Origin: Microvirga antarctica
Lineage (GTDB): Bacteria > Pseudomonadota > Alphaproteobacteria > Rhizobiales > Beijerinckiaceae
Reading direction: 5' to 3'
NCBI RefSeq assembly: GCF_017921815.1
Contig: NZ_JAGEMM010000002.1
Coordinates: 620,001 to 684,000, forward strand
Length of the DNA: 64,000 nucleotides
This document shows positions 38,849 through 48,134 of this stretch, piece by piece. Under the pieces are notes generated by a model that saw nothing but the letters and a program-made list of their open reading frames with translations, did no database searches and was not told the DNA's origin. Position numbers and translations under genes: made by a program. Numbering within the stretch: position 1 is the first letter of the stretch; each line of letters begins with the position of its first letter.

Positions 38849-40483
38849 ATGGCCGCAATGGAAAAACCAGTAACGGAAGATTGGGACTATATCGTCGTCG
38901 GTTCTGGCTCTGCGGGCTCGGTCATCGCGGCCCGCTTGTCGGAATGCGGGAGGCATCGGGTCCTGTTGCTCGAGGCGGGCGGGCCCGATCATCTGTTCTG
39001 GATGCGGGCTCCTCTCGGAACGGGTCAAATGCTGCGCCGCGAAGATGTGATCTGGCAGTACGAGACCGAGCCTAACCCAGAGCTGCGTGGCCGCCGCCTG
39101 CGCTGGCCCCGTGGCAAGACGCTTGGGGGATCGAGCTCGGTCAATGGCACGCTGTTCGTCCGCGGCGATCACTGGCACTACGACGACTGGGCCGCGCGGG
39201 GCGCAACCGGCTGGGCCTTTGACGACCTTCTGCCGTACTTCAAGAAGTTTGAGTCCTTTGCAGGCGGGGACCCGCACTGGCGTGGCAGAAACGGACCGAT
39301 CTCCGTGGAACGCCTGAACGCGCGACTTCCGGTTTCGGAGGCGTTTGTCGAGGCTTGCCGACAAACCGGCCTGCCCGAAAACGAAGACTACAATGCAGCA
39401 GAGTGCTATGGCGCGAGTTTCCTGCAATACAACACGAAGTTCGGGCGCCGTCAGAGCGCCGCGGTGGGTTATCTCCGTCCTGCCAAGGGGCGCGCCAATC
39501 TAAAGATCGTGACCGACGCAATGGTCACGCAGATCAACGTCTCCGGGAACAGGGCTGACGGCGTATCCTACTCCATCGGGGGGGTCGCTCACACGGCGCG
39601 GGCGGGTCGGGAGGTCATCATTTCAGCCGGCTCGATCGGAACGCCGCACCTGCTCGAACTCTCCGGGATTGGAAACCCGGATATCCTGCGGCGGCACGGC
39701 ATCGCGCCTCGCGTCGTGCTCCCGGGCGTCGGTGAGAACCTGATCGATCATCTCCAGACGCGCGTCAGTTTCGAGGCTCGCAATACGCGCGGCTTGAACG
39801 AGATCATCAGGCGGCCGTTGTACAAGTATTGGATCGGCGCGCAATTTCTGTTTTTCGGCAAGGGACTGATGACGACACCGCTGGCGACAGCGCAGGCCGT
39901 GGTGCGGTCTTCGCCCCACCTTCTGCGCCCCGACCTGAAGGTTCAACTCCATCATTTCAGCGGCAAGGACCGAATGGCCTACTCGAAGGAGCTCGGAATT
40001 GACCCGCATCCGGGGCTCACTTTCGGGGTCGTCCAGCTTTCTCCCCAATCGCGGGGAAGCCTCCACCTTTCCGGGCCGTCTTCGGACGCCCCTCCGAGCA
40101 TTCGGCCAAACCAGTTGTCCCACCCGGAAGACGTGCGGGTCTTGACCGCAGGGCTTCGGCTCGCGCGACAGGTGGCCTCGCAACCTGCTCTCTCCGACTA
40201 TATCGTGAAGGAACTCCGGCCGGGGCCAGATGCTGTGTCCGACCACGAACTCGTCGAGTACATTCGCGACAGTGGGCAGACCTCCTATCATCCCATCGGC
40301 ACCTGCCGAATGGGGATAGATTCACAGGCCGTCGTCGATCCCCAGTTGAAGGTGCACGGCATCGAACGCCTGCGCGTCGCCGATGCCTCCATCATGCCCA
40401 CGATGCCGGCATCCAATACGAACGCCGCATGCCTCATGATCGGTGAGAAGGCGGCCGCGATGATCCTGGCTGACGCGCGCTGA
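38849..40483 (+). CDS. GMC-family FAD-dependent alcohol oxidoreductase
   Basis: The 544-residue product has the FAD motif VVGSGSAGSVIAARLSE, the GMC signature GKTLGGSSSVNGTLFVRG, and GSIGTPHLLELSGIG. The C-terminal catalytic pair is in YHPIGTCRMG (His) and MPASNTNAA (Asn). It resembles choline dehydrogenase and alkyl alcohol dehydrogenases, oxidising an alcohol to aldehyde/ketone. The ATG at 38849 follows GAGGA by 5 bases; ATG 38858 is alternative. Start of the GMC-lactonase-BVMO gene row. Confidence 0.9.
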   Translation: MAAMEKPVTEDWDYIVVGSGSAGSVIAARLSECGRHRVLLLEAGGPDHLFWMRAPLGTGQMLRREDVIWQYETEPNPELRGRRLRWPRGKTLGGSSSVNGTLFVRGDHWHYDDWAARGATGWAFDDLLPYFKKFESFAGGDPHWRGRNGPISVERLNARLPVSEAFVEACRQTGLPENEDYNAAECYGASFLQYNTKFGRRQSAAVGYLRPAKGRANLKIVTDAMVTQINVSGNRADGVSYSIGGVAHTARAGREVIISAGSIGTPHLLELSGIGNPDILRRHGIAPRVVLPGVGENLIDHLQTRVSFEARNTRGLNEIIRRPLYKYWIGAQFLFFGKGLMTTPLATAQAVVRSSPHLLRPDLKVQLHHFSGKDRMAYSKELGIDPHPGLTFGVVQLSPQSRGSLHLSGPSSDAPPSIRPNQLSHPEDVRVLTAGLRLARQVASQPALSDYIVKELRPGPDAVSDHELVEYIRDSGQTSYHPIGTCRMGIDSQAVVDPQLKVHGIERLRVADASIMPTMPASNTNAACLMIGEKAAAMILADAR

Positions 40484-40647
40484 AGCGGGAATACGAGCGT
40501 GCGCCGATGCCCGACGTGCTCTCTTGCGGCGGCGCTGCGAGACGGGATTGCGAAATTCATATGCAATTGTCGGGTCATCCGACCCTGGACCCCTCTCGCC
40601 GCGCTCCGTTTTCATGATCTTGTGGCGCATTCGTAGGAGTTGCTGAC

Positions 40648-41568
40648 ATGGTTGCCTGCACGACAATTGCCGAGGGCTTGCGCTTTCCCGAGGGGCCGAT
40701 CGTCCTGAAGGACGGGACGATCCTTCTTGTCGAGATCGAAGCCCGCACCTTGCTTCGGATCGGCCCGGACGGCGCGCGGACGGTCATCGCCCAGCTCGAT
40801 GGGGGGCCCAACGGGGCCGCCCTCGGTCCGGATGGCAAGGTCTATGTCTGCAACAACGGTGGATTTGCCTGGCACGAGGATCAACTCGGTCTGCGTCCCG
40901 CCGGCGCGCCGGACGGCGATCCGGTGGGATGGATCGAGCGTGTCGATCTGGAAACCGGACATGTCGAGAAAGTCTACGACGGTGCTGGCCCTGTGAAGTT
41001 TCGAGGCCCGAACGATATTGTTTTCGACCGTTCCGGCGGCTTCTGGTTCACCGATACCGGCAAAGCGACCGCAACCGCGGTGCATCGAGGTGGGGTCTAT
41101 TACGGGACGATCACGGGAGCGCCGCTGGTCACCGCCGTCCATCCCATGTGGCAGCCAAACGGCATCGGTCTCTCGCCTGATGAGGATCGGCTGTATGTGG
41201 CCGAGACAATCACCGGACGGCTTTGGGAATTCGAGATCGCCAGCCCCGGCGTGATCCGCAAGAGAGATTTTCCATCTCCTCAGGGCGGCCGACTGCTCGT
41301 GGGCCTGGCGGACTACCAGCTGCTCGATTCCCTTGCTGTCGACTCGGCTGGCAACATTTGCGTCGCCACCCTCATGAATGGCGGCATCACCGTCATTTCG
41401 CCCGATGGCACGAGCGTGGAGCATATTGCGCTCCCGGACCTCTTCGTCACCAACATCTGTTTCGGCGGGCCGGAGATGAGCACAGCCTATGTGACGCTCT
41501 CCCAGAGCGGGCGTCTTATCTCGTTCGACTGGACCCGACCCGGTTTGACGTTGAATTTCCAGCGTTAG
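40648..41568 (+). CDS. SMP-30/gluconolactonase family lactonase
   Basis: The 306-residue six-bladed beta-propeller has the metal-site pattern of SMP-30 proteins: an early Glu in LRFPEGPI, Asn in KFRGPNDIVFDRSGGFWFTD, and Asp in the LDSLAVDSAGNICVATL region. These are lactone hydrolases with a divalent metal at the propeller centre. Placed 58 bases before the Baeyer-Villiger-type gene, it probably opens the lactone that enzyme makes (inference). Ribosome site AGGAG is 8 bases upstream of the ATG. Confidence 0.88.
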   Translation: MVACTTIAEGLRFPEGPIVLKDGTILLVEIEARTLLRIGPDGARTVIAQLDGGPNGAALGPDGKVYVCNNGGFAWHEDQLGLRPAGAPDGDPVGWIERVDLETGHVEKVYDGAGPVKFRGPNDIVFDRSGGFWFTDTGKATATAVHRGGVYYGTITGAPLVTAVHPMWQPNGIGLSPDEDRLYVAETITGRLWEFEIASPGVIRKRDFPSPQGGRLLVGLADYQLLDSLAVDSAGNICVATLMNGGITVISPDGTSVEHIALPDLFVTNICFGGPEMSTAYVTLSQSGRLISFDWTRPGLTLNFQR

Positions 41569-41626
41569 CATCTTTGTTTCGAACGACCTCCACGCTTCGG
41601 TCCACAACGACAAGACGGTGATCACA

Positions 41627-43258
41627 ATGGCTGCCCCAGACACGTCCTCGCGCGCAAGCGTTGCGGACAATTATGACGCCGTCATCATTGGCGCCGGCGC
41701 AGGAGGCATCTCCGCGTTGATCCACCTTCGAAACCTCGGTCTGACGTGCAGACTTTTCGAGGCAGGGGAGGGGCCTGGCGGGGCATGGTACTGGAACCGT
41801 TATCCCGGCGCCCGCTTCGATTCCGAAAGCTATTCCTACGGATTCTTCTTCTCACCGGACCTGTTTCGGGAATGGAACTGGTCGGAGCATTTCTCGGGAC
41901 AGCCCGAGACGGAAGCCTATTTCAACTACGTGGTCGACCGGTTCGATCTACGCAAGGACATGCAATTTGCGACACGTGTCAGCGCCGCCCGCTTCATCGA
42001 AGGGGAAAATGTGTGGGAAGTCGCACTGGCAGACGGCACGACCTGCCGCGCGCGATGGCTGATCGCGGCGGTCGGTCCGTTGACGACGCCGCAACTCCCT
42101 CGGATTGCGGGGATTGAGTCTTACGCCGGCGAGGCCTATCACACGGCCCGCTGGCCCCATCATCCGGTCGACTTTGCGGGCAAGCGCGTCGGCGTGATCG
42201 GGACGGGGGCGTCGGGTGTTCAGGTCATCCAGGAAGTCGCGAAGACGGCCCGCCACCTGACGGTGTTTCAACGAACCGCAAACTACATGGCACCCCTCAA
42301 AAATGGGCCTGTGACGCCGGAGGAACAGACGGGAATCCAGTCCAGATACGACGAGCTCAAGGCTCGCGTCAGCTCGACATATGCGTGGTTTCTCCATTCT
42401 CCCGATCCGCGCAGCATCTTCGACTTGTCCGACGATGATCGTGAGAGGTTCTTCGAAGAGCGGTACAATGCACGCGGAATGGCGATCTGGCAGGGCAACT
42501 TTCGGGACATTCTGACCGACCGGGCCGCCAACGATCTGATCTCTGATTTTATCCGCCGCAAGATCCGGGAAAGGGTCAAGGACCCGCAGACCGCAGAAAA
42601 ACTTGTGCCGAAGGACCACGGCTTTGGAACGCGCCGCGTCCCGCACGAGACAAATTACTTCGAGGTCTACAACCAGCCGAACGTGACCCTCGTCGATCTG
42701 AAAGCGACGCCGTTCGAAGTCATCGCTCCTGATGGAATTCGGACGAGCGAGGGCTTCCACGAATTGGACATGCTGATCTACGCGACAGGTTTTGACGCAG
42801 TCACCGGCGCCTTCGAGGCAATCGATATCGTGGGCGTTGACGGTCGCGAACTGAGAGCGGAGTGGAGAGACGGCCCGGTCACCTATCTCGGGCTCATGAC
42901 GCCCGGCTTCCCGAATTTCTTCATGTCGGCTGGGCCCTTAAGCGCGCAGGGCAACATCCCTCGCACCTGTGAATACAACGCAGTTTGGGTCGCTGAACTC
43001 GTTCGATACATGAACGAGAACGGCTTGACTTATATCGAGCCTGACCCCGCCGCAGCTGAGCAATGGACCGCGCACGCGCGAGACGTTCAGTCGGCGTTGC
43101 TCGTCGACGAGGTCGATTCCTGGTTCACGGGCGTGAACGCGAACAGAGAGGGAAGGCTGGAACGGCGAGTCGTTCAGTATCGCGGCGGCGCCTATATCTA
43201 TCGAGAGCGCTCCGAGGCCGCCATTGCAAACGGCTTCCCGGAGTTCATCAAGAAGTAA
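41627..43258 (+). CDS. Type I Baeyer-Villiger-like flavin monooxygenase
   Basis: The 543-residue product has two Rossmann motifs (VIIGAGAGGISALIHLRNLG, VGVIGTGASGVQVIQEVA) on either side of the BVMO fingerprint YAGEAYHTARWP. The second signature GGAWYWNRYPGARFDSES is also present. These mark cyclohexanone/steroid-type monooxygenases, which insert oxygen next to a ketone to give an ester or lactone with NADPH and O2. Start at ATG 41627 is likely; GTG 41618 is alternative. Substrate unknown; neighbours suggest an alicyclic ketone. Confidence 0.9.
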   Translation: MAAPDTSSRASVADNYDAVIIGAGAGGISALIHLRNLGLTCRLFEAGEGPGGAWYWNRYPGARFDSESYSYGFFFSPDLFREWNWSEHFSGQPETEAYFNYVVDRFDLRKDMQFATRVSAARFIEGENVWEVALADGTTCRARWLIAAVGPLTTPQLPRIAGIESYAGEAYHTARWPHHPVDFAGKRVGVIGTGASGVQVIQEVAKTARHLTVFQRTANYMAPLKNGPVTPEEQTGIQSRYDELKARVSSTYAWFLHSPDPRSIFDLSDDDRERFFEERYNARGMAIWQGNFRDILTDRAANDLISDFIRRKIRERVKDPQTAEKLVPKDHGFGTRRVPHETNYFEVYNQPNVTLVDLKATPFEVIAPDGIRTSEGFHELDMLIYATGFDAVTGAFEAIDIVGVDGRELRAEWRDGPVTYLGLMTPGFPNFFMSAGPLSAQGNIPRTCEYNAVWVAELVRYMNENGLTYIEPDPAAAEQWTAHARDVQSALLVDEVDSWFTGVNANREGRLERRVVQYRGGAYIYRERSEAAIANGFPEFIKK

Positions 43259-43287
43259 ACCCAGCAACCGCGGGTCCCACGGTCCGA

Positions 43288-43812
43288 TCACTCGAGACGA
43301 ACGAACTTGCGAATGCGATATGTGATACCGTGCACATCGAGAACCGTCGCGAGATAGGATCGACCATCGTCTGCCATGCGCCGAAGCATGATGTGTTGCG
43401 CATTGCCGTTCGTTGGGTTGCGGCTCACCCGGTAATGAGTCCGCTCGTCGGTATAGACGAGGCGCACGAAGCCGTAGGGGTGGCCCACCTCGAACCGCCG
43501 TTCCCGTTCTCCGCCGCTGGCCTTGATGCGCCGCTTGAACGCTTCAAGTTCCGCTGCCGGATCGTCAGCCGTGCTGATGATCTCGCGGACAGCATAGGGC
43601 ACCCATTCCTTGCCATCGTAGGGCGCTGTGTAGCCGATGCGGATCTTGGGCTGATCGCCGTAGAGGACCTCGTAGTCCTGGACACCATTCTCGATGCGTA
43701 GGGTGATCACTTCTTCACCGATCTCATCGACAACATGCTTCTTGCGCTCGTCGTCCCAGACGAACGACTCGCTACTATCGATGCCCCACGTGCCGTTGAA
43801 AGGGTCGCTCAT
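43288..43812 (-). CDS. Uncharacterised 174-residue protein
   Basis: The product begins MSDPFNGTWGIDSSESFVWD and has a beta-rich sequence with many aromatic and charged residues and no signal or membrane segment. The FNGTWGID start resembles lipocalin/FABP-like barrels, so it may bind a small ligand, but I do not recognise the family. GGAGG stands 8 bases before the ATG, strongly supporting this start. It converges on the BVMO gene with a 29-base gap and is divergent from an SDR. Confidence 0.7.
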   Translation of the reverse strand: MSDPFNGTWGIDSSESFVWDDERKKHVVDEIGEEVITLRIENGVQDYEVLYGDQPKIRIGYTAPYDGKEWVPYAVREIISTADDPAAELEAFKRRIKASGGERERRFEVGHPYGFVRLVYTDERTHYRVSRNPTNGNAQHIMLRRMADDGRSYLATVLDVHGITYRIRKFVRLE

Positions 43813-44170
43813 GTGGAATTTCCTCCCGTGTGAACACGACTGCCCGCGGGCAATGTGGTGGCCGTGGTCCTGTCCGAACCGCCACATATCGTGATTTGGC
43901 CTGGCCAGAACTATAATTCAGATCGCCGGGGACAGGTGTCGATCTGGCGGATCGCAGGACGAAATCACACTGGTGATAAACCCCTCGTTTGCACGCGGTC
44001 CATTGTGTTCGCTGCCGCCGCCATCCATCAAAGTGCAGCATTGCACCCACCCGTGAAATCCAGCGAAGGTGGTTATCGCCAAAGCTGCCGTTTTGGGTGC
44101 GGACAGACTTCGACCACCGATGGGACACGAACGCCATTGCCTTTCGGCAATGGTGCGGATTGGGGGCGTT
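43813..44170. other. Divergent regulatory region
   Basis: The 358 bases between the 174-residue gene and the SDR carry no supported gene. A TGGCC-T-GGCCA palindrome (43897-43907) lies next to a TATAAT (43912-43917) without a clear -35 box, so a promoter/operator here is possible but unproven. Confidence 0.4.
44134..44153 (+). promoter_or_regulatory. Hairpin just upstream of SDR start
   Basis: A perfect 8-bp stem CCATTGCC/GGCAATGG with a 4-base loop ends 17 bases before the SDR start codon. It may be an operator or mRNA leader structure. Confidence 0.4.
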
Positions 44171-44974
44171 ATGGATCTGGGTTTAGGCGACAAGGTGGCG
44201 GTGGTCACGGGCGCAAGCCGTGGTCTCGGGCTGGCCATTGCGACGGAATTGGCAAGTGAGGGGTGCCGCACCTTCATGGTAGCGCGCAATGAGGCGCGTC
44301 TCGAGGAGGCTGTCGCCCTCCTGCGCGCGCGGGGGCTCGACGTCCACCCGGTGTCGGGCGACGCCTGCAACCGAAACGACATTCGAGCGATCTTTGCCAA
44401 GGTGCGCGAGCAGTCCGATTCCATCGATATCCTTGTCTACAATAACGGGGGGCCACCTGATGCCCTTTTCGAGACGGCGACCGATGACGAGTTCGACGAG
44501 GCCTATAACGCTTTGGTCAAGGGATTGGCGTGGTGCGTCCGCGAGGTCGCGGACGGCATGAAAGCGAGACAATGGGGGCGCATCATCAACATGGCGTCGA
44601 TCGCCGCCAAGGAGCCCCATCGTGACATCCCGCTGGTGCTTCATAACCTTGCTCGGCCTGCTGCGGTCGGATTGAGCCGGACACTCGCCAACGAATACGG
44701 CAAATTCGGCATCACCGTGAACTCGATAGCGACAGGATCCATCGACGGTGGAGAGGGCTCCTCGTTCCGCCGAACCTATCAGGCGGCGGCCGACGAGCAG
44801 GGCGTTCCAGTCGAGGAATTGATTGCCAGGCGCCTCAAGCCCGTGCCCCTTGGCAGGGCTGGGGCCCCGGAGGAAGTGGCTGCCCTTGTGGCGTTCCTTT
44901 GCTCGACGCGTGCGAACTTCATCACTGGTCAACTGACGGTCATCGATGGCGGGCGCATCAACACGCTTTTGTAA
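44171..44974 (+). CDS. Atypical SDR-family protein lacking YxxxK
   Basis: The 267-residue product has a normal cofactor motif (VVTGASRGLGLAIATELA), YNNGGPP in place of NNAG, and Ser143 in MASIAAKEPH. The expected catalytic Tyr and Lys positions read H158-N-L-A-R162 (LVLHNLARPAAVGLSRTLAN). It ends NFITGQLTVIDGG. It may be a variant catalyst or a binding protein; related SDRs with Asn/Arg in this region are known but uncharacterised as far as I recall. The ATG at 44171 follows GGGGG. It precedes an ABC importer by 205 bases. Confidence 0.85.
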   Translation: MDLGLGDKVAVVTGASRGLGLAIATELASEGCRTFMVARNEARLEEAVALLRARGLDVHPVSGDACNRNDIRAIFAKVREQSDSIDILVYNNGGPPDALFETATDDEFDEAYNALVKGLAWCVREVADGMKARQWGRIINMASIAAKEPHRDIPLVLHNLARPAAVGLSRTLANEYGKFGITVNSIATGSIDGGEGSSFRRTYQAAADEQGVPVEELIARRLKPVPLGRAGAPEEVAALVAFLCSTRANFITGQLTVIDGGRINTLL

Positions 44975-45182
44975 TTCTATTCGCAAACTGCTGCGATGAG
45001 GCGCATGAGGCAGCGTCGCAATCTCGCTAGTCCTGCTCGCCGTTCGGCATCGCCGCCAACGATTTAACGCATATGTGTTTCTCGCCGACGCGGTTGCCAC
45101 GAGGCCGCAAAAGCTGGCGCCATGTCATCGTGGATCGCTATATTAAGCTGGTCAAAAAAACAAATAATGGAAGGAGGGAATG

Positions 45183-46220
45183 ATGCGATATTACTCTACC
45201 ACCCTGGCAGCAGGGACCGCGACGATCCTTGGTCTCGTTGCAGCAATGATAGCTCCCGGTTCAGCAGCGAATGCCGCCAGTGAACCGTCGGCCGAATTGA
45301 TCAAGGCTGCGAAGGCTGAGGGCACCGTTGTGTTTTACAGCGCCAATCCGGTCCCGGGCACAGAGCACGTCGCCCGGGCGTTCGAAAAGAAATACGGCAT
45401 CACGGTTGAGCCGCTGGGACTTCCCGCCGGGACCCTTCTGCAGCGTTTCGCGTCCGAACTGACCGCCGGTTCCTTCAATGCGGACATCATCATTGGCGCT
45501 GGTTTCGACAACGTCGTCACCAACGACTACGGGCCTAAAGGATGGATGATCCCGATCAAGACCGCCGGCATCCCTGCGCTCGATTCAGGCAGCTACCCGG
45601 CTGACTTCCTTAACAAGAGCACTGCAACGATTGCCTACAATCCGTGGATTCTTGCCTACAACACCGACCTGGTGAAGGAAGCGGATGCCCCGAAATCCTT
45701 CGCTGATCTCGCTGACCCGAAGTACAAAGGCCTTGTCTGCATGCCAAATCCCGAGGTGGCGCTCGCCTACATCGAGATCTGGGATCGCGTTCGCGCCGAG
45801 TTCGGCGAGAAAACCCTCGCTGGTGTCGCGGCGAACAACCCGAAGGTCTACGAGAGCGCCGCTGCGGCCTCGTCTGCCCTTGGCGCGGGCGAATGCGCAA
45901 TCGCCGGTCCCGTCTCCGGTCCCGGAATCGCTGCCCTGCCAAAACGAGCGCCCGTGAAGGCCCTCACACCGGCAGTCACCACAGGCACACAGATGGAATT
46001 GGGATTCATCAATCCTAAGAAGGTCGGCCATCCCAATGCCGCCAAGCTCTTCGCCCAGTACCTGCTTTCACCTGAAGGCAACGAGCAGCAGGCGACCATC
46101 GGCGACAACATCTGGGTCCTCGATCCGTCGAAGTCCCCGGCGCAGATTGCAGCATTGAAGGCGGCTCCGGACGCCGCCGACCGGAAGGAACAGGTCCTCA
46201 AGCTCCTTGGCCGCAAATGA
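45183..46220 (+). CDS. ABC transporter extracellular substrate-binding protein (Fe3+/polyamine/phosphonate class)
   Basis: The 345-residue product has a Sec signal peptide ending near residue 33 (GSAANAAS) and a type II periplasmic-binding fold: LIKAAKAEGTVVFYSANPVP, NADIIIGAGFDN, and LADPKYKGLVCMPNPEV. It belongs to the group that includes ferric-iron, thiamine and aminoethylphosphonate binders; the ligand is not evident and the context suggests an organic substrate. A strong AAGGAGGGA lies just upstream; ATG 45183 gives better spacing than ATG 45180. Confidence 0.88.
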   Translation: MRYYSTTLAAGTATILGLVAAMIAPGSAANAASEPSAELIKAAKAEGTVVFYSANPVPGTEHVARAFEKKYGITVEPLGLPAGTLLQRFASELTAGSFNADIIIGAGFDNVVTNDYGPKGWMIPIKTAGIPALDSGSYPADFLNKSTATIAYNPWILAYNTDLVKEADAPKSFADLADPKYKGLVCMPNPEVALAYIEIWDRVRAEFGEKTLAGVAANNPKVYESAAAASSALGAGECAIAGPVSGPGIAALPKRAPVKALTPAVTTGTQMELGFINPKKVGHPNAAKLFAQYLLSPEGNEQQATIGDNIWVLDPSKSPAQIAALKAAPDAADRKEQVLKLLGRK

Positions 46221-46265
46221 TCGTCCGGGGAGGCTTTCCACAGCCTCCCCGCCTCGACCTCTCTG

Positions 46266-48086
46266 GTGAAGGATAGTTGTGACTTGAAGGAAGCTCAGCG
46301 TGCTCAAGGGCAGGAGCGGGATCGTGGGGATGCTCCGGCACCGACCCTTCGCCCGTTTGTAAATCTGCGCGCCTTCAGGGGCGGATGGTTCAACGTTATC
46401 AGCGGAACCATCGGCACGGTCTTCGCAGCGATCGTTGTGTACCTCGTCGTGCGTCTCGCCCTGCGCCTCTTCTTCAATGACGGCCACTTCGACACCGATG
46501 TCTTTGCGCGTGTTCTGGCTTATCGGGACCTCTCGACCATCCTCCTCAACACAGTCGTCATCGTGACGAGCAGCATGATCCTCGCGCTTGTCATCGGTTC
46601 CTTGTTCGCCTGGCTGATGGAGCGAACGGATGCAAGAATCGATTGGCTGGCTGGGCTGCTGCCGATGTTTTCGATGATCCTCCTGCCCATCGCCGGTGCT
46701 ATCGGATGGGTCTTCCTCCTCGCTCCCCAGGCCGGTTTCATCAACGGGATGTTGCGCGCGGCGCTGGGCTGGTTCGGCATCGCTGTCGCATCAGGTCCGC
46801 TGAACATCTATAGCTGGCCGGGCATCATCCTTCTCTATACTGCCTACATGATCCCCTTTGCCTTTCTGATGGTGTCGACAGGCCTTCGGAACAGCGACCC
46901 CAGCATGGAGGAGGCGGCCCGCATCAGCGGTGCATCCCTCTTTCAAACCCTCTGGCAGATCACCATTCCGGTGCTGCGGCCCAGCCTAGGCGCGGCCGCT
47001 CTCTACATTATCTGGTTCGGATTTTCGTTTTTCTCCGTTCCGGTGGTCATCGGAAACGAACTGCGTGTGAGGGTGCTGGCTGTCGAAATCGTGCGCCTTG
47101 TGACCTTCACATATCCGTCAGACGTCGCCGTCGCCATCGGGCTGAGCGTCTTCCTCGTCATCGCCCTCGGCACCGCATGGTATTTCCAGGGCCGCATCTT
47201 GCGGGCAAACCGGCACGCATCGATCGGCGGCAAGGGGCAACGGACGGCAACGCTTCGCCTCGGAAAACTTCGCGTCTGGGGGCAGACCCTGCTCATCGTC
47301 TATGCGGTGTTGACATTCGTGCTTCCGCTTCTCGCGCTCATCCTGGTCGCGCTCAACGGTTACTGGACCATCGATATCAGCTGGGGTGAATTGAACGTCG
47401 CCAATCTGTGGATGGGTGCAACCGAGAACCGCGCGGCGTCGCGTTCGCTCGTGAACAGCTTCAGCCTGGCTGTTATCGGTGCAACGATTGCGATGCTTGT
47501 CGCGGCGATTTTTTCGCTCTATCTGCGTCACGCGCATTCCCGCTGGGCACTCACGCTCGACGGAATCATCAAGCTACCGTCTGCGCTTTCGGCAATCGTG
47601 ATCGGCCTCGGCTTCGTCCTCGCGTTTGCGGGTCCGCCTTTCCAGCTCGGTAACACGTACGCGATCCTGCTCCTCTGTTACGTGGTTCTTTTTCTTCCCC
47701 AGGCGACCATTTCGGCTGATGCGGCCGCAGCACAGGTCGACAAGCAGTTGTCGGAGGCATCCTGGGTTTCCGGCGCCAGAGGCGGGATGACATTTCTGCG
47801 CATCAGCCTGCCCCTCATGGTGCCGGGGTTGATAGCCGGCTGGGGGTTGCTGTTCGTCTGGATGACCGGCGAGCTCAATGCATCGATCATGGTCTCGGGC
47901 ACGCGCGTTCCTGTGATCGGGTTTCAGATCCTCCAGATCTTTCAAACCGGAGGGTTCGCGGTGCTCGCGTCGCTGGCGCTGATCCTGACCGCCATCAATG
48001 TGGTGGTGCTGTCGGCGGCCCATGTTTTCGAGCGACGGATCGGCCGCGGGTCTTCCGGCCGCAATGCGGCTCTGTTCCGTGCATGA
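46266..48086 (+). CDS. ABC transporter permease with two fused membrane domains
   Basis: The 606-residue product is a FbpB-like fusion of two six-helix permease domains. The first EAA-type loop is MEEAARISGASLFQTLWQIT and the second LSEASWVSGARGGMTFLRIS, both facing the ATPase. A polar linker of about 40 residues (near 310-350) joins the halves. The start is uncertain: GTG 46266 is used, and the first 40 residues look non-homologous. It sits 45 bases after the binding-protein gene. Confidence 0.88.
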   Translation: MKDSCDLKEAQRAQGQERDRGDAPAPTLRPFVNLRAFRGGWFNVISGTIGTVFAAIVVYLVVRLALRLFFNDGHFDTDVFARVLAYRDLSTILLNTVVIVTSSMILALVIGSLFAWLMERTDARIDWLAGLLPMFSMILLPIAGAIGWVFLLAPQAGFINGMLRAALGWFGIAVASGPLNIYSWPGIILLYTAYMIPFAFLMVSTGLRNSDPSMEEAARISGASLFQTLWQITIPVLRPSLGAAALYIIWFGFSFFSVPVVIGNELRVRVLAVEIVRLVTFTYPSDVAVAIGLSVFLVIALGTAWYFQGRILRANRHASIGGKGQRTATLRLGKLRVWGQTLLIVYAVLTFVLPLLALILVALNGYWTIDISWGELNVANLWMGATENRAASRSLVNSFSLAVIGATIAMLVAAIFSLYLRHAHSRWALTLDGIIKLPSALSAIVIGLGFVLAFAGPPFQLGNTYAILLLCYVVLFLPQATISADAAAAQVDKQLSEASWVSGARGGMTFLRISLPLMVPGLIAGWGLLFVWMTGELNASIMVSGTRVPVIGFQILQIFQTGGFAVLASLALILTAINVVVLSAAHVFERRIGRGSSGRNAALFRA

Positions 48087-48134
48087 ACATTCTCGACCGC
48101 AGAGCAAGCCGCGTATTTTTGAGGAAGACGCAAC

